Origin: Sphingomonas sp.
GTDB taxonomy: Bacteria > Pseudomonadota > Alphaproteobacteria > Sphingomonadales > Sphingomonadaceae
DNA length: 64,000 bases
NCBI RefSeq assembly: GCF_013816785.1
Contig: NZ_JACDDV010000001.1
Span: 1 to 64,000 of the forward strand
Direction: 5' to 3'
Part shown: piece after piece, positions 1 through 9,896 of the stretch
Position numbering within the stretch: position 1 is the stretch's first letter
How the letters are laid out: every line of letters starts with the position of its first letter
Position numbers and translations under genes: made by a program
Notes under the pieces: model-generated
Seen by the model: the letters and a program-made list of their open reading frames with translations, nothing else
What the model was told of the DNA's origin: nothing
Databases searched by the model: none

Positions 1-17
1 TTGGAGGGAGGCAAGCT

Positions 18-1526
18 TTGCACCCCCGGACGACCATCGCTAGGCCCGACGGCGTGAGGCTGGATCCGACGCCCTATCCACTCGACCATTTGACCCTGCG
101 CGGCGCGTGGGACGATCCGGCGTTGGTGGTCGAGGGAGAAACGCTGAGCTATGCCGATCTCGATCGAGCCGTAGGGCGTGCAGCCGCTCAATTGGCGGAC
201 GGCCGCGCGCCGGGGGACCGTGTCGCCAGCTGGATGGGCAAGACCCGCCTATCCTGCATTCTCCCGCTGGCCGCGGCACGTGCCGGACTGGTCCATGTGC
301 CGATCAATCCCGTCCTCAAACGCGCCCAGGCCGCGCACATCCTCGCCGATAGCGGCGCGGCCCTCCTAATTGCCAATCGCGCCCGCTTAGCGACGCTCGA
401 TCCTGGCGATCTCGCCGATGGTCAGGCGGTTGCGCTCGAGGACTGGCGGCAGTCGGAGCATGTGCTGCCAGCATCTAACCATGATCCCAACGATCTCGCC
501 GCGCTGCTTTATACCTCCGGCTCGACCGGCCGCCCCAAGGGGGTGATGCTCAGCCACGCCAACCTCTGGCTGGGCGCGATCAGTGTCGCTCATTATCTCG
601 GCCTTGCCTCCAACGACCGCACCCTATGCGTGCTGCCATTGGCGTTCGATTATGGCCAGAACCAGTTGCTCGCCGCCTGGTCATCGGGCGGTTGCGCGAT
701 CGCCTTTGACTATCTCCTGCCGCGCGACGTGGTCCGCGCGGTGGGGCGTCATGACGTCACGGCCCTCGCGGGCGTCCCCCCGCTGTGGCTCCAGCTGGCC
801 GAACAAAAATGGGGTGAGGCGGGGGCGAGCCTGCGGACCCTCACCAACAGTGGCGGCCATCTGCCCGACCCGCTCGTCCGCCGCTTGCGCGCCCTATTCC
901 CGCAGGCGAAGCTCCACCTGATGTACGGTCTCACCGAAGCCTTCCGCTCGTCGAGCCTCGACCCGGCGCTGGTCGACGCGCACGCTGACAGCATCGGCAC
1001 CGCCATCCCCTTCGCCGACCTGCGCGTCGTCCGACCCGACGGCAGCGAAGCCGCGCCGGGAGAGGAGGGCGAGCTGGTCCACTCGGGTCCGCTGGTCGCG
1101 AAAGGCTATTGGAACGACCCCGCGCGCACCGCCGAACGCTTCCGCCCCGCGACCGGCGGTGGCCTCGAAGTCTGGTCGGGCGACACCGTCGTCAAGGGCG
1201 ACGACGGCCTGCTCCGCTTCCGCGGGCGCGACGATGCGATGATCAAGGTCAGCGGCAACCGAATCAGCCCGACCGAAATCGAGGAGGCCGCGCTCGCCAG
1301 CGGCGCAGTGCGCGACGCTGCCGCCCTCGGCATCCCGGATGACCGGCTCGGCCAGGCGATTGTCCTGATCGTGGTCGGCGGGGGCGACGAGGAAGCCCTG
1401 CGTTCTCACCTCCGCCGCGAGCTTCCGGCGCACATGCAGCCCTCGCGGATCATGTGGAAGGAAGCGCTCCCGATCGGCGCCACCGGCAAGCTCGACCGCG
1501 CCGCGCTCAAGGCGGAACTCGCGTGA
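18..1526 (+). CDS. Acyl-CoA ligase (AMP-forming), exosortase A system-associated type
   Basis: ORF of 502 aa with AMP-binding motifs (LLYTSGSTGRPKGVMLSH, YGLTE, GDTV...GRDDAMIKVSGNRISPTEIE); TTG start at 18 preceded by GGAGGGAGG; overlaps the next, exosortase-A-type decarboxylase. Confidence 0.85.
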   Translation: MHPRTTIARPDGVRLDPTPYPLDHLTLRGAWDDPALVVEGETLSYADLDRAVGRAAAQLADGRAPGDRVASWMGKTRLSCILPLAAARAGLVHVPINPVLKRAQAAHILADSGAALLIANRARLATLDPGDLADGQAVALEDWRQSEHVLPASNHDPNDLAALLYTSGSTGRPKGVMLSHANLWLGAISVAHYLGLASNDRTLCVLPLAFDYGQNQLLAAWSSGGCAIAFDYLLPRDVVRAVGRHDVTALAGVPPLWLQLAEQKWGEAGASLRTLTNSGGHLPDPLVRRLRALFPQAKLHLMYGLTEAFRSSSLDPALVDAHADSIGTAIPFADLRVVRPDGSEAAPGEEGELVHSGPLVAKGYWNDPARTAERFRPATGGGLEVWSGDTVVKGDDGLLRFRGRDDAMIKVSGNRISPTEIEEAALASGAVRDAAALGIPDDRLGQAIVLIVVGGGDEEALRSHLRRELPAHMQPSRIMWKEALPIGATGKLDRAALKAELA

Positions 1527-2740
1527 AGCCGCTCGGCCCAATCCCACCCGGCTTCACCGCTGACGAGGGTGGGCATCTCTTGATCGGGGGCCGGTCCGCC
1601 GAATATTTGGCAAGCCAGAACGGCACCCCCCTGTTCGTCTACGACACGGCGCGCATCGCCGATCAGGTCGCCCGGTTTCGGGCTGCCTTCCCGTCCGAAG
1701 CCAAGCTTCATTATGCCGTAAAAGCAAATTCTTACGCGCCATTGCTCGACGTGATATCAAAACTGGTTGACGGCTTCGATGTCGCCTCGGCAGGCGAGCT
1801 GGAACGGGTCGCAGGCCTTCGTCTGCCGATCAGCTTCGCCGGCCCTGGCAAGCGCGACGAAGAACTGGAGGCAGCGATCCGCGCCGGGGTGACCCTTAAC
1901 CTTGAAAGCCAAGGCGAGGCGGATCGTGCGCTCGCCACCGCCGCTCGCCTCGGCCAAACCCCAAGCCTCGCTATCCGCGTCAATCCGCCGTTCGGCCTCA
2001 AAGGCGCAGGAATGAAGATGGGCGGTCTCGGCTCGCAATTCGGAATCGACCACGACCGGGTCCCGGCGCTGGTCCGCCGCTTGCTCGACGCCGGCGCCGG
2101 TTGGCAGGGATTGCACATTTACGCCGGCAGCCAGGCGCTCAACGCTGACGCGTTGATTGAGCTTCAATGCGAAACCGTTGCGCTCGCCGGGGTCATTGCC
2201 GAAGAGGCCGGCGCCAGCCCGCCGCACGTCAATCTGGGCGGCGGTTTCGGCATTCCCTATTTCGCCAGGGACGAACCGCTCGACCTCGATGCCGTCGGAG
2301 CTGCACTTTTCAAGACCTTGAAAAACAGATCGGAAAATCTCGCGCCTACCATATTCGCAATCGAGCTTGGCCGTTGGCTGGTTGGCGAGGCTGGGGTTTA
2401 CCTGACCCGAATCGTCGACCGCAAGATCAGCCGGGGCCGCACCTTTCTCGTCACGGACGGCGGCCTTCACCACCAGCTCGCCGCGTCGGGCAATTTCGGC
2501 CAGCTTTTGCGACGCAACTATCCCGTGGCGATTGCCACGCGTTTTGCCGCCGAGCCGCAGGAAGAAGCGACCGTAGTCGGTTGCCTCTGCACTCCGCTCG
2601 ACCTGCTAGCCGACGAGGCGATGTTGCCTCACGCCGACGTCGGCGATCTCGTCGCCATCTTCTGCGCCGGCGCCTACGGCCTCACTGCGAGCCCGACCGG
2701 CTTCCTCGGCCAGCCGCCGGCCGCTGAAGTACTGGTCTAG
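1523..2740 (+). CDS. Pyridoxal-dependent decarboxylase, exosortase A system-associated (Orn/DAP/Arg decarboxylase-2 fold)
   Basis: GTG at 1523 overlaps the stop of the upstream gene; motifs [50 protein letters not shown]. Confidence 0.85.
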   Translation: MKPLGPIPPGFTADEGGHLLIGGRSAEYLASQNGTPLFVYDTARIADQVARFRAAFPSEAKLHYAVKANSYAPLLDVISKLVDGFDVASAGELERVAGLRLPISFAGPGKRDEELEAAIRAGVTLNLESQGEADRALATAARLGQTPSLAIRVNPPFGLKGAGMKMGGLGSQFGIDHDRVPALVRRLLDAGAGWQGLHIYAGSQALNADALIELQCETVALAGVIAEEAGASPPHVNLGGGFGIPYFARDEPLDLDAVGAALFKTLKNRSENLAPTIFAIELGRWLVGEAGVYLTRIVDRKISRGRTFLVTDGGLHHQLAASGNFGQLLRRNYPVAIATRFAAEPQEEATVVGCLCTPLDLLADEAMLPHADVGDLVAIFCAGAYGLTASPTGFLGQPPAAEVLV

Positions 2741-3477
2741 GGGTAGATTGCCTCGACAAAATAAAGCCCGTCGGGCGGTGCGTTGAGGCCGAGCGCGGCT
2801 CGATCCTTTGCTTTCAGCGCGGCATCGATATCGTCAGGCGCCCACCGCCCGCGCCCGACCAGCGCCAGACATCCGACCATCGACCGCACCTGGTGATGGA
2901 GGAAGCTGCGCGCTGCGGCGCGGATGTGAATCTCCTCACCGACCCGCTCGACCGTCAACGTGTCGAGCGTCTTGACCGGGCTTGCCGATTGGCAATGGGC
3001 CGAGCGGAAGGTGGTGAAATCGTGGTGGCCGACCAGAAGCGCTGCCCCCTCGACCATCGCAGTGACTTCGAGCGGCTCGGCGATATGCCACAACTTGCTG
3101 CGCTCCAGCGCCGGCGGCGCCCGCCGGTTGAGGATGCGATAGAGATAGCGCCGCCCGGTACACGAAAAACGCGCGTGCCAGTCGTCCGCGACATGCCCGA
3201 CCGCCGTCACGCTGACCGGCGCCGGGCGCACCAGCGCGTTGATCCCTTCGCGCAGTCGATGCTCGGTGAGCGGCTTCGATATGTCCGCATGCGACTCCAT
3301 CGCCAGCGCGTGCACCCCGGCATCGGTCCGCCCCGCACCGTGCACCGTGATTTGCTCGCCGGTCATCTGGGCCAGCGCCTGCTCGATCGTCGCCTGGACC
3401 GACTCGCCAAGGACCTGCCGCTGCCAGCCGACGAAGGGCCCGCCGTCAAACTCGACCGTGAGTCTCCAGCGCGTCAT
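2737..3477 (-). CDS. truA: tRNA pseudouridine(38-40) synthase TruA
   Basis: [21 protein letters not shown]... [16 protein letters not shown]... [13 protein letters not shown]; start trimmed to the conserved MTRWRL. Confidence 0.95.
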   Translation of the reverse strand: MTRWRLTVEFDGGPFVGWQRQVLGESVQATIEQALAQMTGEQITVHGAGRTDAGVHALAMESHADISKPLTEHRLREGINALVRPAPVSVTAVGHVADDWHARFSCTGRRYLYRILNRRAPPALERSKLWHIAEPLEVTAMVEGAALLVGHHDFTTFRSAHCQSASPVKTLDTLTVERVGEEIHIRAAARSFLHHQVRSMVGCLALVGRGRWAPDDIDAALKAKDRAALGLNAPPDGLYFVEAIYP

Positions 3478-4373
3478 GCGAGCACAGTCCCCGAAACAAT
3501 GGGAAAGCCGCGTAGAAACTCGTCGAGCCCCATCGGCGACCGCCCCGCGCGCTGGAGGAGTAGCGGCCGCACCGCACCATCGCCGCACGCCACCGTCAGT
3601 CGCTCGTCGATCACTTCGCCTGGTTCGCCAAGCCCATCGGCCAGACCGGCGGCGAGCAGCTTGACCCGGTCTCCCCCATGCTCGAACCAGGCGCCGGGGA
3701 AGGGGGCCAGTCCCTGGACCTGGCGCTGAACAGTTGTCGCCGGTTGCGACCAGTCAATCCGCGCTTCTTCCTTCAATATCTTGGCCGCATAGGTGATACC
3801 CTGGTCGGGTTGCGGCGTCGCTTTGGGTTGCTCGGATAGCACCTCGATTATCATTGCCGCGCCAAGATTCGCCAATTTTTCCGCTAGCTGGGCGCTGTTG
3901 CTCGTACCGACCGTCAACTCGCGCTTAAGCAACATGGGGCCCGTATCGAGGCCAGCTTCCATCTGCATGATGGTCACGCCGGTTGCCTCGTCTCCCGCCA
4001 TGATGGCGCGCTGGGTCGGCGCGGCTCCGCGCCACCGCGGCAACAGCGAGGCGTGGACGTTGAGGCAGCCGAGCCGTGGCGCATCCAGGATGGATTGCGG
4101 CAGAATCAATCCGTAGGCGGCGACGACCGCCACATCGGCTTTCAGGGTGGCAAACTCCACCTGTTCCAACTCGCCCTTGAGCGAGCGCGGCGACCGCACC
4201 TCGATCCCCATCTCCCCCGCCCGCACTTCAATCGCCGTCGGCCGCTCGGCCTTGCCCCGCCCAGCCGGGCGAGGCGGCTGAGTGTAGGCGACCACGACCT
4301 CATGCCCAGCGTCCACCAACGCATCGAGCGTCGGCACGGCGAACTCCGGCGATCCCATGAAGATGATCCGCAT
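3474..4373 (-). CDS. fmt: Methionyl-tRNA formyltransferase
   Basis: [27 protein letters not shown]... [24 protein letters not shown]. Confidence 0.95.
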   Translation of the reverse strand: MRIIFMGSPEFAVPTLDALVDAGHEVVVAYTQPPRPAGRGKAERPTAIEVRAGEMGIEVRSPRSLKGELEQVEFATLKADVAVVAAYGLILPQSILDAPRLGCLNVHASLLPRWRGAAPTQRAIMAGDEATGVTIMQMEAGLDTGPMLLKRELTVGTSNSAQLAEKLANLGAAMIIEVLSEQPKATPQPDQGITYAAKILKEEARIDWSQPATTVQRQVQGLAPFPGAWFEHGGDRVKLLAAGLADGLGEPGEVIDERLTVACGDGAVRPLLLQRAGRSPMGLDEFLRGFPIVSGTVLA

Positions 4374-4426
4374 GGTCGCCCTATGGCGCGGCTTGCGCGG
4401 CCCGCCAATCCACTTATGTCTCGCGC

Positions 4427-5023
4427 ATGGCATCTCAGCAGATCGAAGCGCTGACGCAAGCGCTCGCCCGCCTTCCCGGGCTCGGCCCGCGCTCAGCACG
4501 GCGCGCGGTGCTTCATTTGATGAAGAAGCGCGAGGCGGCGCTCGACCCGCTGCTGGCCGCTCTCAAATCGGTGTCGGAAAGCCTGTCGATTTGCTCGACC
4601 TGCGGCAACCTCGACACCGCTGACCCCTGCGCTATCTGCCGCGATCCGCGTCGCGACGAGCGTCTGCTGTGCGTAGTCGAGGAAGTCGCCGACCTGTGGG
4701 CGCTTGATCGTTCACGGTTGTTTCCAGGCCGCTTCCATGTGCTCGGCGGCCGGCTTTCCGCGCTCGAAGGCATTCGTCCCGAAGATTTGTCGATCGACAA
4801 ACTCGTCGCCCGCATCGCTGCTGGCGGCATCGACGAGGTAGTTCTCGCCATGAACGCAACGCTGGAGGGCCAGACCACCGCCCATTACCTCGCCGAACGC
4901 TTGGAAAAGTTTCCTATTCGCCTCACCCAGTTGGCGCACGGCCTTCCAGTCGGAGGCGAGCTCGATTATCTCGACGAAGGGACGCTCGCCCAGGCGCTGC
5001 GCGCGCGGCGGCCGGTGGCGTGA
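4427..5023 (+). CDS. recR: Recombination mediator RecR
   Basis: 198 aa; [39 protein letters not shown] zinc finger, Toprim [14 protein letters not shown]. Confidence 0.95.
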   Translation: MASQQIEALTQALARLPGLGPRSARRAVLHLMKKREAALDPLLAALKSVSESLSICSTCGNLDTADPCAICRDPRRDERLLCVVEEVADLWALDRSRLFPGRFHVLGGRLSALEGIRPEDLSIDKLVARIAAGGIDEVVLAMNATLEGQTTAHYLAERLEKFPIRLTQLAHGLPVGGELDYLDEGTLAQALRARRPVA

Positions 5024-5027
5024 TTTC

Positions 5028-5044
5028 CCTCCCTTGCCGGGAGG
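5028..5044. terminator. Short hairpin CCTCCC-ttgcc-GGGAGG after recR (possible terminator or fragment of the repeat at 59985-60076)
   Basis: Perfect 6-bp inverted repeat 4 nt after the recR stop; no long T-run. Confidence 0.35.
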
Positions 5045-5068
5045 ATAGCCGCCGACTAAATCGCGCCC

Positions 5069-5611
5069 ATGTCGCTTCTGCCCATCATCGAGGTTCCCGA
5101 CCCGCTGCTCCGTGCCCAATCGGCACCCGTCGAATCGCTCACCGATGCGGTCGCGCGACTCATCGCCGACATGTTCGAAACGATGTACGAAGCTCCGGGC
5201 ATAGGGCTCGCCGCCGTCCAGGTCGCGGTCCCTCGGCGGCTATTGATAATCGATCTGCAGGATCCGGAGGAAGAAGACGGCGAGCCCGTGAAGCGCCCCC
5301 ACGTATTTATCAACCCCGAGATCGTCGAGTGGTCCGACACGACCAAAATCTACAATGAAGGGTGTCTGTCTATCCCCGACCAATATGCCGAGATCGAGCG
5401 CCCCGACCGGGTCCGTGCCCGCTGGACCGACGAGAAGGGCAAGCCGCGTGAAGGCGACTTCGACGGCCTCATGTCGGTCTGCCTCCAGCATGAGGTCGAC
5501 CATCTGAACGGCGTGCTGTTCATAGACCATCTCTCGCGGCTCAAGCGCGACATGGTGGTGCGCAAGGTAGTCAAGGCCCGGCGCGACCGGGAAAAGGCCG
5601 CAATCCTCTAA
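5069..5611 (+). CDS. def: Peptide deformylase
   Basis: EAPGIGLAAVQV, NEGCLSIP, QHEVDHLNGVLFIDHLS motifs. Confidence 0.95.
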   Translation: MSLLPIIEVPDPLLRAQSAPVESLTDAVARLIADMFETMYEAPGIGLAAVQVAVPRRLLIIDLQDPEEEDGEPVKRPHVFINPEIVEWSDTTKIYNEGCLSIPDQYAEIERPDRVRARWTDEKGKPREGDFDGLMSVCLQHEVDHLNGVLFIDHLSRLKRDMVVRKVVKARRDREKAAIL

Positions 5612-5991
5612 GCGAGCGACGCCGCCGCGTTGCGGCAATCGGTCGCGCATTCGCGGCAGATCTGCGCGCACAGTTTGCAATGCTCCATGTCATGCTTCTC
5701 GCACTCGGCCGCGCATTGCTCGCACATCCGTGCGCAAAGCTCGAGCAGCTCACGCAGCATCGGCTGGTCGTCGCCGGTCCGCCGCGCCCCCAGCCGAGCC
5801 GTTGCCTCGCAGATGTCCGAGCAATCGAGGCACAGGCGGATGCACTGCTTCATGTCCATCGGCTCGGCCATGCACGCGTCGGCGCAGCTCATGCACATTT
5901 TCGCGCAATACATTAGGTGATGCACCGCATCGCCCAGTGCCCGGTTGTTGCTGTCCTTGGGGTGAAGCGCGATCATCTTGCGAATGGACAT
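5608..5991 (-). CDS. Cysteine-rich four-helix-bundle copper storage protein (Csp3/DUF326-like)
   Basis: 127 aa with 17 Cys in repeated CxxxC/CxxC spacing (MYCAKMCMSCADACM... CIRLCLDCSDIC... LCARMCEQCAAEC... CKLCAQICRECATDC); no signal peptide. Confidence 0.8.
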   Translation of the reverse strand: MSIRKMIALHPKDSNNRALGDAVHHLMYCAKMCMSCADACMAEPMDMKQCIRLCLDCSDICEATARLGARRTGDDQPMLRELLELCARMCEQCAAECEKHDMEHCKLCAQICRECATDCRNAAASLA

Positions 5992-6096
5992 GGAATCTCC
6001 TGTTGCTCGTGAACCCCAGCATGGGCGCAAGGTTCCGCTTGAGCAAGGGCGGTGGCTTGGCTAAGTTCGCTATTCGTTCCGCGTAAGGAGGACCAG

Positions 6097-7479
6097 TTGG
6101 ACGCGACCTTGATCATCCTCACACTCGTTGCGCTCGCCCTCGGCGTGCTGCTCGGCTGGTTGGTCGGTTCGCGTGGCAGCACGGCCGGGCAAGGCGTGGC
6201 CGAATCGCTGCGACTTCAGCTCGACGCGGTGCGCGAGGAGCGGGACGTCCACTCCCGGTCGATCGAGGCGCTCAGGACCGAGCATCACGAGCTTTCGTCG
6301 CGCCACGCCGCCGCCACCGCAGCGCAGGAGGAGCGCGAGCGCGGGTTCGAGCAGCGGCTGGCCGAGTTGGTGGCCGCCAAGGAAGCGCTGGGCGCTCAAT
6401 TCGCCGAGGTCGGGGGCAAGCTGCTCGACAGCGCGCAGAAACAATTCCTCGAGCGGGCCGACCAGCGCTTCAAGGAAAGCGAGGCGACGTCGGGAAACAA
6501 TCTAAAGGCCTTGCTGCAGCCGGTTCACGAGCGGTTGCAGAAATATGAGGAGACGGTGGCCAAGGTCGAGAATGAGCGCAAGGACGCGTTCGGCCTTTTG
6601 ACCGGTCATATCGAGGCGATGAAGAGCGGCACCGAGCGGGTTTCGGCCGAGGCCGCCAAGCTGGTCAACGCCCTCAGGAATGCGCCCAAGGCGCGGGGCC
6701 GCTGGGGCGAGCAACAGTTGCGCAACGTGCTCGAAAGCTGCGGCCTTAGCGAACATGCCGATTTCGCCACCGAGGTCAGTCGGTCAGACGAGGACGGTGG
6801 GCGCATCCGCCCCGACGTCATTGTCCGCATTCCGGGCGGACAGAGCCTTGTCATCGACGCCAAGGTCAGCCTCAATTCCTATCAAGATGCGTTCGGCGCG
6901 GTCGACGAGGTCGCGCGCAAGCTTCATCTCGCCGCTCACGCTACAGCGATCAAGGCGCACGTCAACACGCTCGGAAACAAGGCTTATTGGGCCCAGTTCG
7001 TCGATGCCCCGGACTATGTCGTAATGTTCATCCCGGGCGAGCATTTCCTCTCGGCTGCGCTGGAGGAGGATGGCAAATTGTGGGACTATGCCTTCGATCG
7101 GCGCGTGCTGCTCGCCACCCCGACCAATTTAATCGCCATCGCCCGCACGGTCGCGGCGGTGTGGCGGCAGGAGAAGCTGGCCAAGGAAGCACGACAGATC
7201 GGGGAGCTCGGCAAGGAACTCTACGACCGCCTGGCCAAGGCGGCGAGCGAATTGCGCAAGGTCGGCTCGGGCCTGACGAGCGCGGTCAACAATTACAACA
7301 GCTTCGTATCGAGTTTCGAGAGTCGATCGCTGGTCACCGCGCGCAAATTTCGCGATCTTAATATCGAGCCGAGTGCGCGCGAAATCGAGGATGTCCCGCC
7401 GGTCGAGGCGCTGGCTCGCTACGGCGATGACAAGGTTCTGCCGCCCCCTTCGGCCAATGAGGATGACGCAGCGGCGTGA
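6097..7479 (+). CDS. rmuC: DNA recombination protein RmuC
   Basis: N-terminal TM segment, coiled coil, GRWGEQQLRNVLE, RPDVIVRIPGGQSLVIDAKVSLNSY, TPTNLIAIARTVA; start may instead be 6052. Confidence 0.9.
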   Translation: MDATLIILTLVALALGVLLGWLVGSRGSTAGQGVAESLRLQLDAVREERDVHSRSIEALRTEHHELSSRHAAATAAQEERERGFEQRLAELVAAKEALGAQFAEVGGKLLDSAQKQFLERADQRFKESEATSGNNLKALLQPVHERLQKYEETVAKVENERKDAFGLLTGHIEAMKSGTERVSAEAAKLVNALRNAPKARGRWGEQQLRNVLESCGLSEHADFATEVSRSDEDGGRIRPDVIVRIPGGQSLVIDAKVSLNSYQDAFGAVDEVARKLHLAAHATAIKAHVNTLGNKAYWAQFVDAPDYVVMFIPGEHFLSAALEEDGKLWDYAFDRRVLLATPTNLIAIARTVAAVWRQEKLAKEARQIGELGKELYDRLAKAASELRKVGSGLTSAVNNYNSFVSSFESRSLVTARKFRDLNIEPSAREIEDVPPVEALARYGDDKVLPPPSANEDDAAA

Positions 7480-7567
7480 CCGTCAGCGCGTGCGAAGGAA
7501 ACTAATCGACCCGCTTGGTCTGTCCAAGCGCGAGCTTTCGGGGTCGGGATGGTGGCGGTGAGCGCCA

Positions 7568-7981
7568 CTACGGCGCGCGAACCAGATCGATGGAGCCGAT
7601 CCGGTTGCGGAGGCGGATACCGCCGCCCGGCGGGGTCTCGATCGCCATTGGTTGGGAAGCGATTTCGAATCCGCGCCGTTCGAACCGCATTTGTTCTTGG
7701 GGGAGACAGCCTAAGAGGGTGGCGGCCCAGTTGCTCGTCGGCGCCACCAATCCGCGTTCGACGCTGAGGCCGCCGCCGCCTCGATTGCAGCCGAATTGGG
7801 CGCTTCCCGAAGGTGGATTGATCAGAAAGTTGAAGCGTGAACCGCCACCGGTGGGCTCACCGTTCACCGCTACGACTGTCCATTGTCCGCGCGGGTCGAT
7901 CGTCACATCAGTTGGCGGCGACTGCGTCGCGCAGCCGGCAAGAAGCTGGGACAGCAGCAGTATCGATACCAGCCCGCGCAT
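7568..7981 (-). CDS. META-domain lipoprotein (HslJ-like)
   Basis: Lipobox LLAGC; WTVVAVNGEPTGG...FGCNRGGG...; C-terminus resembles the adjacent paralogue. Confidence 0.65.
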   Translation of the reverse strand: MRGLVSILLLSQLLAGCATQSPPTDVTIDPRGQWTVVAVNGEPTGGGSRFNFLINPPSGSAQFGCNRGGGGLSVERGLVAPTSNWAATLLGCLPQEQMRFERRGFEIASQPMAIETPPGGGIRLRNRIGSIDLVRAP

Positions 7982-8797
7982 TTAACGCGCTCGGGTCAGC
8001 TCAATCGCGCCAAGGCGATTGGACAGGGTAAGCCGGTCGCCGCTTTCGATCAGGGTGACGGGTTGGCCCACAATCGCCACGCCCTGCGCCTCGAAGCTGC
8101 CGCTTGGGCAGGCCAGCTTGGTCATCGCCAGTGCACTGGCGGTAAGGGTGCTGCCATTGACGCGATAGCTGCCGTTAAGAGAGTTGCAGCCGAACTTGCC
8201 CGACATCCGGCTGGCCATGAAATTCAAATAAAAGCCGCTTCGGGGAACTGGCTGACCATTGATCGAAACCACCCGCCAATTGGTATTCGACAGGTTGAAG
8301 ACGCCCTGCGGCGTAGACTGATAAGCGCCTTCGTTCGGGGCCGCGAAGAAGGACGCGGCGCCGCCGCAGCCGCGGTAGTCACGGCCGTCGACCCGAACCT
8401 GAACCTGGTCGGGGTAGGTGCGGTCGCTCATTCCGTCGCTGCAGCGCGAATGAACGATGTTCACGTTGATCCGGCGGCCCTGGTAGATTTCGCCGGCATA
8501 CCCGTTCCGCACCGGCGGCGTCCGCTCGGTCACGGTAAGGTTGGTGCCGCGGTCCGTGAATATCATATCCCGGCCGATGGTCAGATCCCAGAACGGCTCG
8601 GTTCCGATCGCCCGATAATTGCCCTGTTGGCCGGGATAGGGTTGGGGCGGATATGGCTGGGGCGGGTAGGGCTGCGGATAGGGGCCGGGGTCGGGGTATC
8701 CAGCTGATCCCTGGCCAGGATAATTAGAATCGCCCGGATAGGTCTGGCAAGCGGCGAGACCGAGGATGAGCAGCGGCAGAGCGAAGATCGTTTTCAT
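7982..8797 (-). CDS. META-domain lipoprotein with Pro/Tyr-rich linker and extra N-terminal domain
   Basis: Lipobox GLAAC; linker PYPQPYPPQPYPPQPYPG; META segment NTNWRVVSINGQPVPRSGF...GKFGCNSLNGSY. Confidence 0.7.
   Translation of the reverse strand: MKTIFALPLLILGLAACQTYPGDSNYPGQGSAGYPDPGPYPQPYPPQPYPPQPYPGQQGNYRAIGTEPFWDLTIGRDMIFTDRGTNLTVTERTPPVRNGYAGEIYQGRRINVNIVHSRCSDGMSDRTYPDQVQVRVDGRDYRGCGGAASFFAAPNEGAYQSTPQGVFNLSNTNWRVVSINGQPVPRSGFYLNFMASRMSGKFGCNSLNGSYRVNGSTLTASALAMTKLACPSGSFEAQGVAIVGQPVTLIESGDRLTLSNRLGAIELTRAR
8624..8689 (-). repeat. Tandem PYPPQ-encoding repeat inside the META lipoprotein gene
   Basis: Translation PGPYPQPYPPQPYPPQPYPGQQ; matching ggatagggttggggcggatatggctggggcgggtag on the + strand. 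Confidence 0.7.
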
Positions 8798-8820
8798 GCC
8801 GGAACAAACCCGCGAACCGT

Positions 8821-9624
8821 TCAGCGGTTCCTCCAACTGGCCCGTACCTGGTAGGCCATCACCGCCGCCGCGACCGCCGCATTAAGGCTGTCGGCGCGGC
8901 CCAGCATAGGCATTTTAACGATCAGGTCGCACTCGGTTTCGTAGGCTGCGGGCAGACCTTGGCTCTCGTTGCCGATCAGGAGGAAGCAGGGCCGCTCATA
9001 AACCGCCTCGAGATAGTCCTGGTTCGTATTAAGGCTGGTCCCGACCAATTGGCCCGGTCCGGACCGCAGCCAGGGCAAGAATTCCTCCCACCGTGCGGTC
9101 GCCACGGCCTGAGTAAAGATGGCCCCCATCGACGCGCGCACCGCTTCGACGGAAAAGGGGTCGGCGCTGTCGTCGAGCAGTATCAGCCCGCCGACGCCGG
9201 TCGCATCGCCGGTCCTGAGGATGGTGCCGATATTGCCCGGATCGCGCAGCGCTTGGGCGACGATCCATAGCGGCGAAGCGGTGCGGTCGATGGCGGCGAG
9301 GCTGACGTCGGGCTGGCGGTAGGCGCCGAGGATCGCCTGGGGGTTATCCTTGCCCGACATTTTGGACAATATGTCGGGGCTGGTCTCGATGACATCGCCG
9401 CCGGCCGCTTCGGTCGCGGCGATGATCTCGGCGGCCAGCGGGAGAACTCCGTCCTTGCCCGAAAAGGCGATGATCTCGGGCAGGTGCCCCATGTCGCGTG
9501 CTTCGGCCAGGATGCGCAGCCCCTCGGCCAGGAACAGCCCTTCCTTGCGACGCGCCTTCCTGTCCCGCAGCGCCCGGATTCGCTTGACCGTTTCGTTCGA
9601 GAAAGAGGCGATCAGGCGAGGAAT
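8821..9624 (-). CDS. TrmH/SpoU family RNA 2'-O-methyltransferase (proposed non-canonical ATT or CTG start)
   Basis: C-terminal SpoU motifs (ALRDPGNIGTILRTGDATG, LLIGNESQGLP, MLGRADSLNAAVAAAVMAYQ); the ORF-track start at 9492 lacks the N-terminal substrate-binding segment IPRLIASFSNETVKRIRALRDRKARRKEGLFLAEGLRILAEARD, which is in frame upstream. Confidence 0.85.
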   Translation of the reverse strand: MPRLIASFSNETVKRIRALRDRKARRKEGLFLAEGLRILAEARDMGHLPEIIAFSGKDGVLPLAAEIIAATEAAGGDVIETSPDILSKMSGKDNPQAILGAYRQPDVSLAAIDRTASPLWIVAQALRDPGNIGTILRTGDATGVGGLILLDDSADPFSVEAVRASMGAIFTQAVATARWEEFLPWLRSGPGQLVGTSLNTNQDYLEAVYERPCFLLIGNESQGLPAAYETECDLIVKMPMLGRADSLNAAVAAAVMAYQVRASWRNR

Positions 9625-9896
9625 CAGTCTTCCCCGAACCGTCCCTCGACCAGTGCTGTCAGCTGGTCGATCGCCTCGATACAGCCGTCGCCTTCGCAGT
9701 GAATGACGATCGTATCGCCCATCGCAGCGCCGAGCATCATCAGCCCCATGATCGAGGTACCGCAGACGCGGTTGCCGTCCTTTTCGACCTCGACCTTGGC
9801 CGAGAGTGTTGATGCGACGGTGACGAATTTCGCGCTCGCCCGGGCGTGGAGCCCGCGGCGGTTGGTGATTTCGATGACGCGGTGATGGGCGCTCAA
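9624..9896 (-). CDS. PTS phosphocarrier protein HPr
   Basis: EITNRRGLHARASAKFV (active His) ... GTSIMGLMMLGAAMGD. Confidence 0.92.
   Translation of the reverse strand: MSAHHRVIEITNRRGLHARASAKFVTVASTLSAKVEVEKDGNRVCGTSIMGLMMLGAAMGDTIVIHCEGDGCIEAIDQLTALVEGRFGED

Noticed and set aside
7883-8707. 274-aa + strand ORF opposite the META lipoprotein
   Set aside because: Minus strand has lipobox and META motifs; the + frame is a shadow
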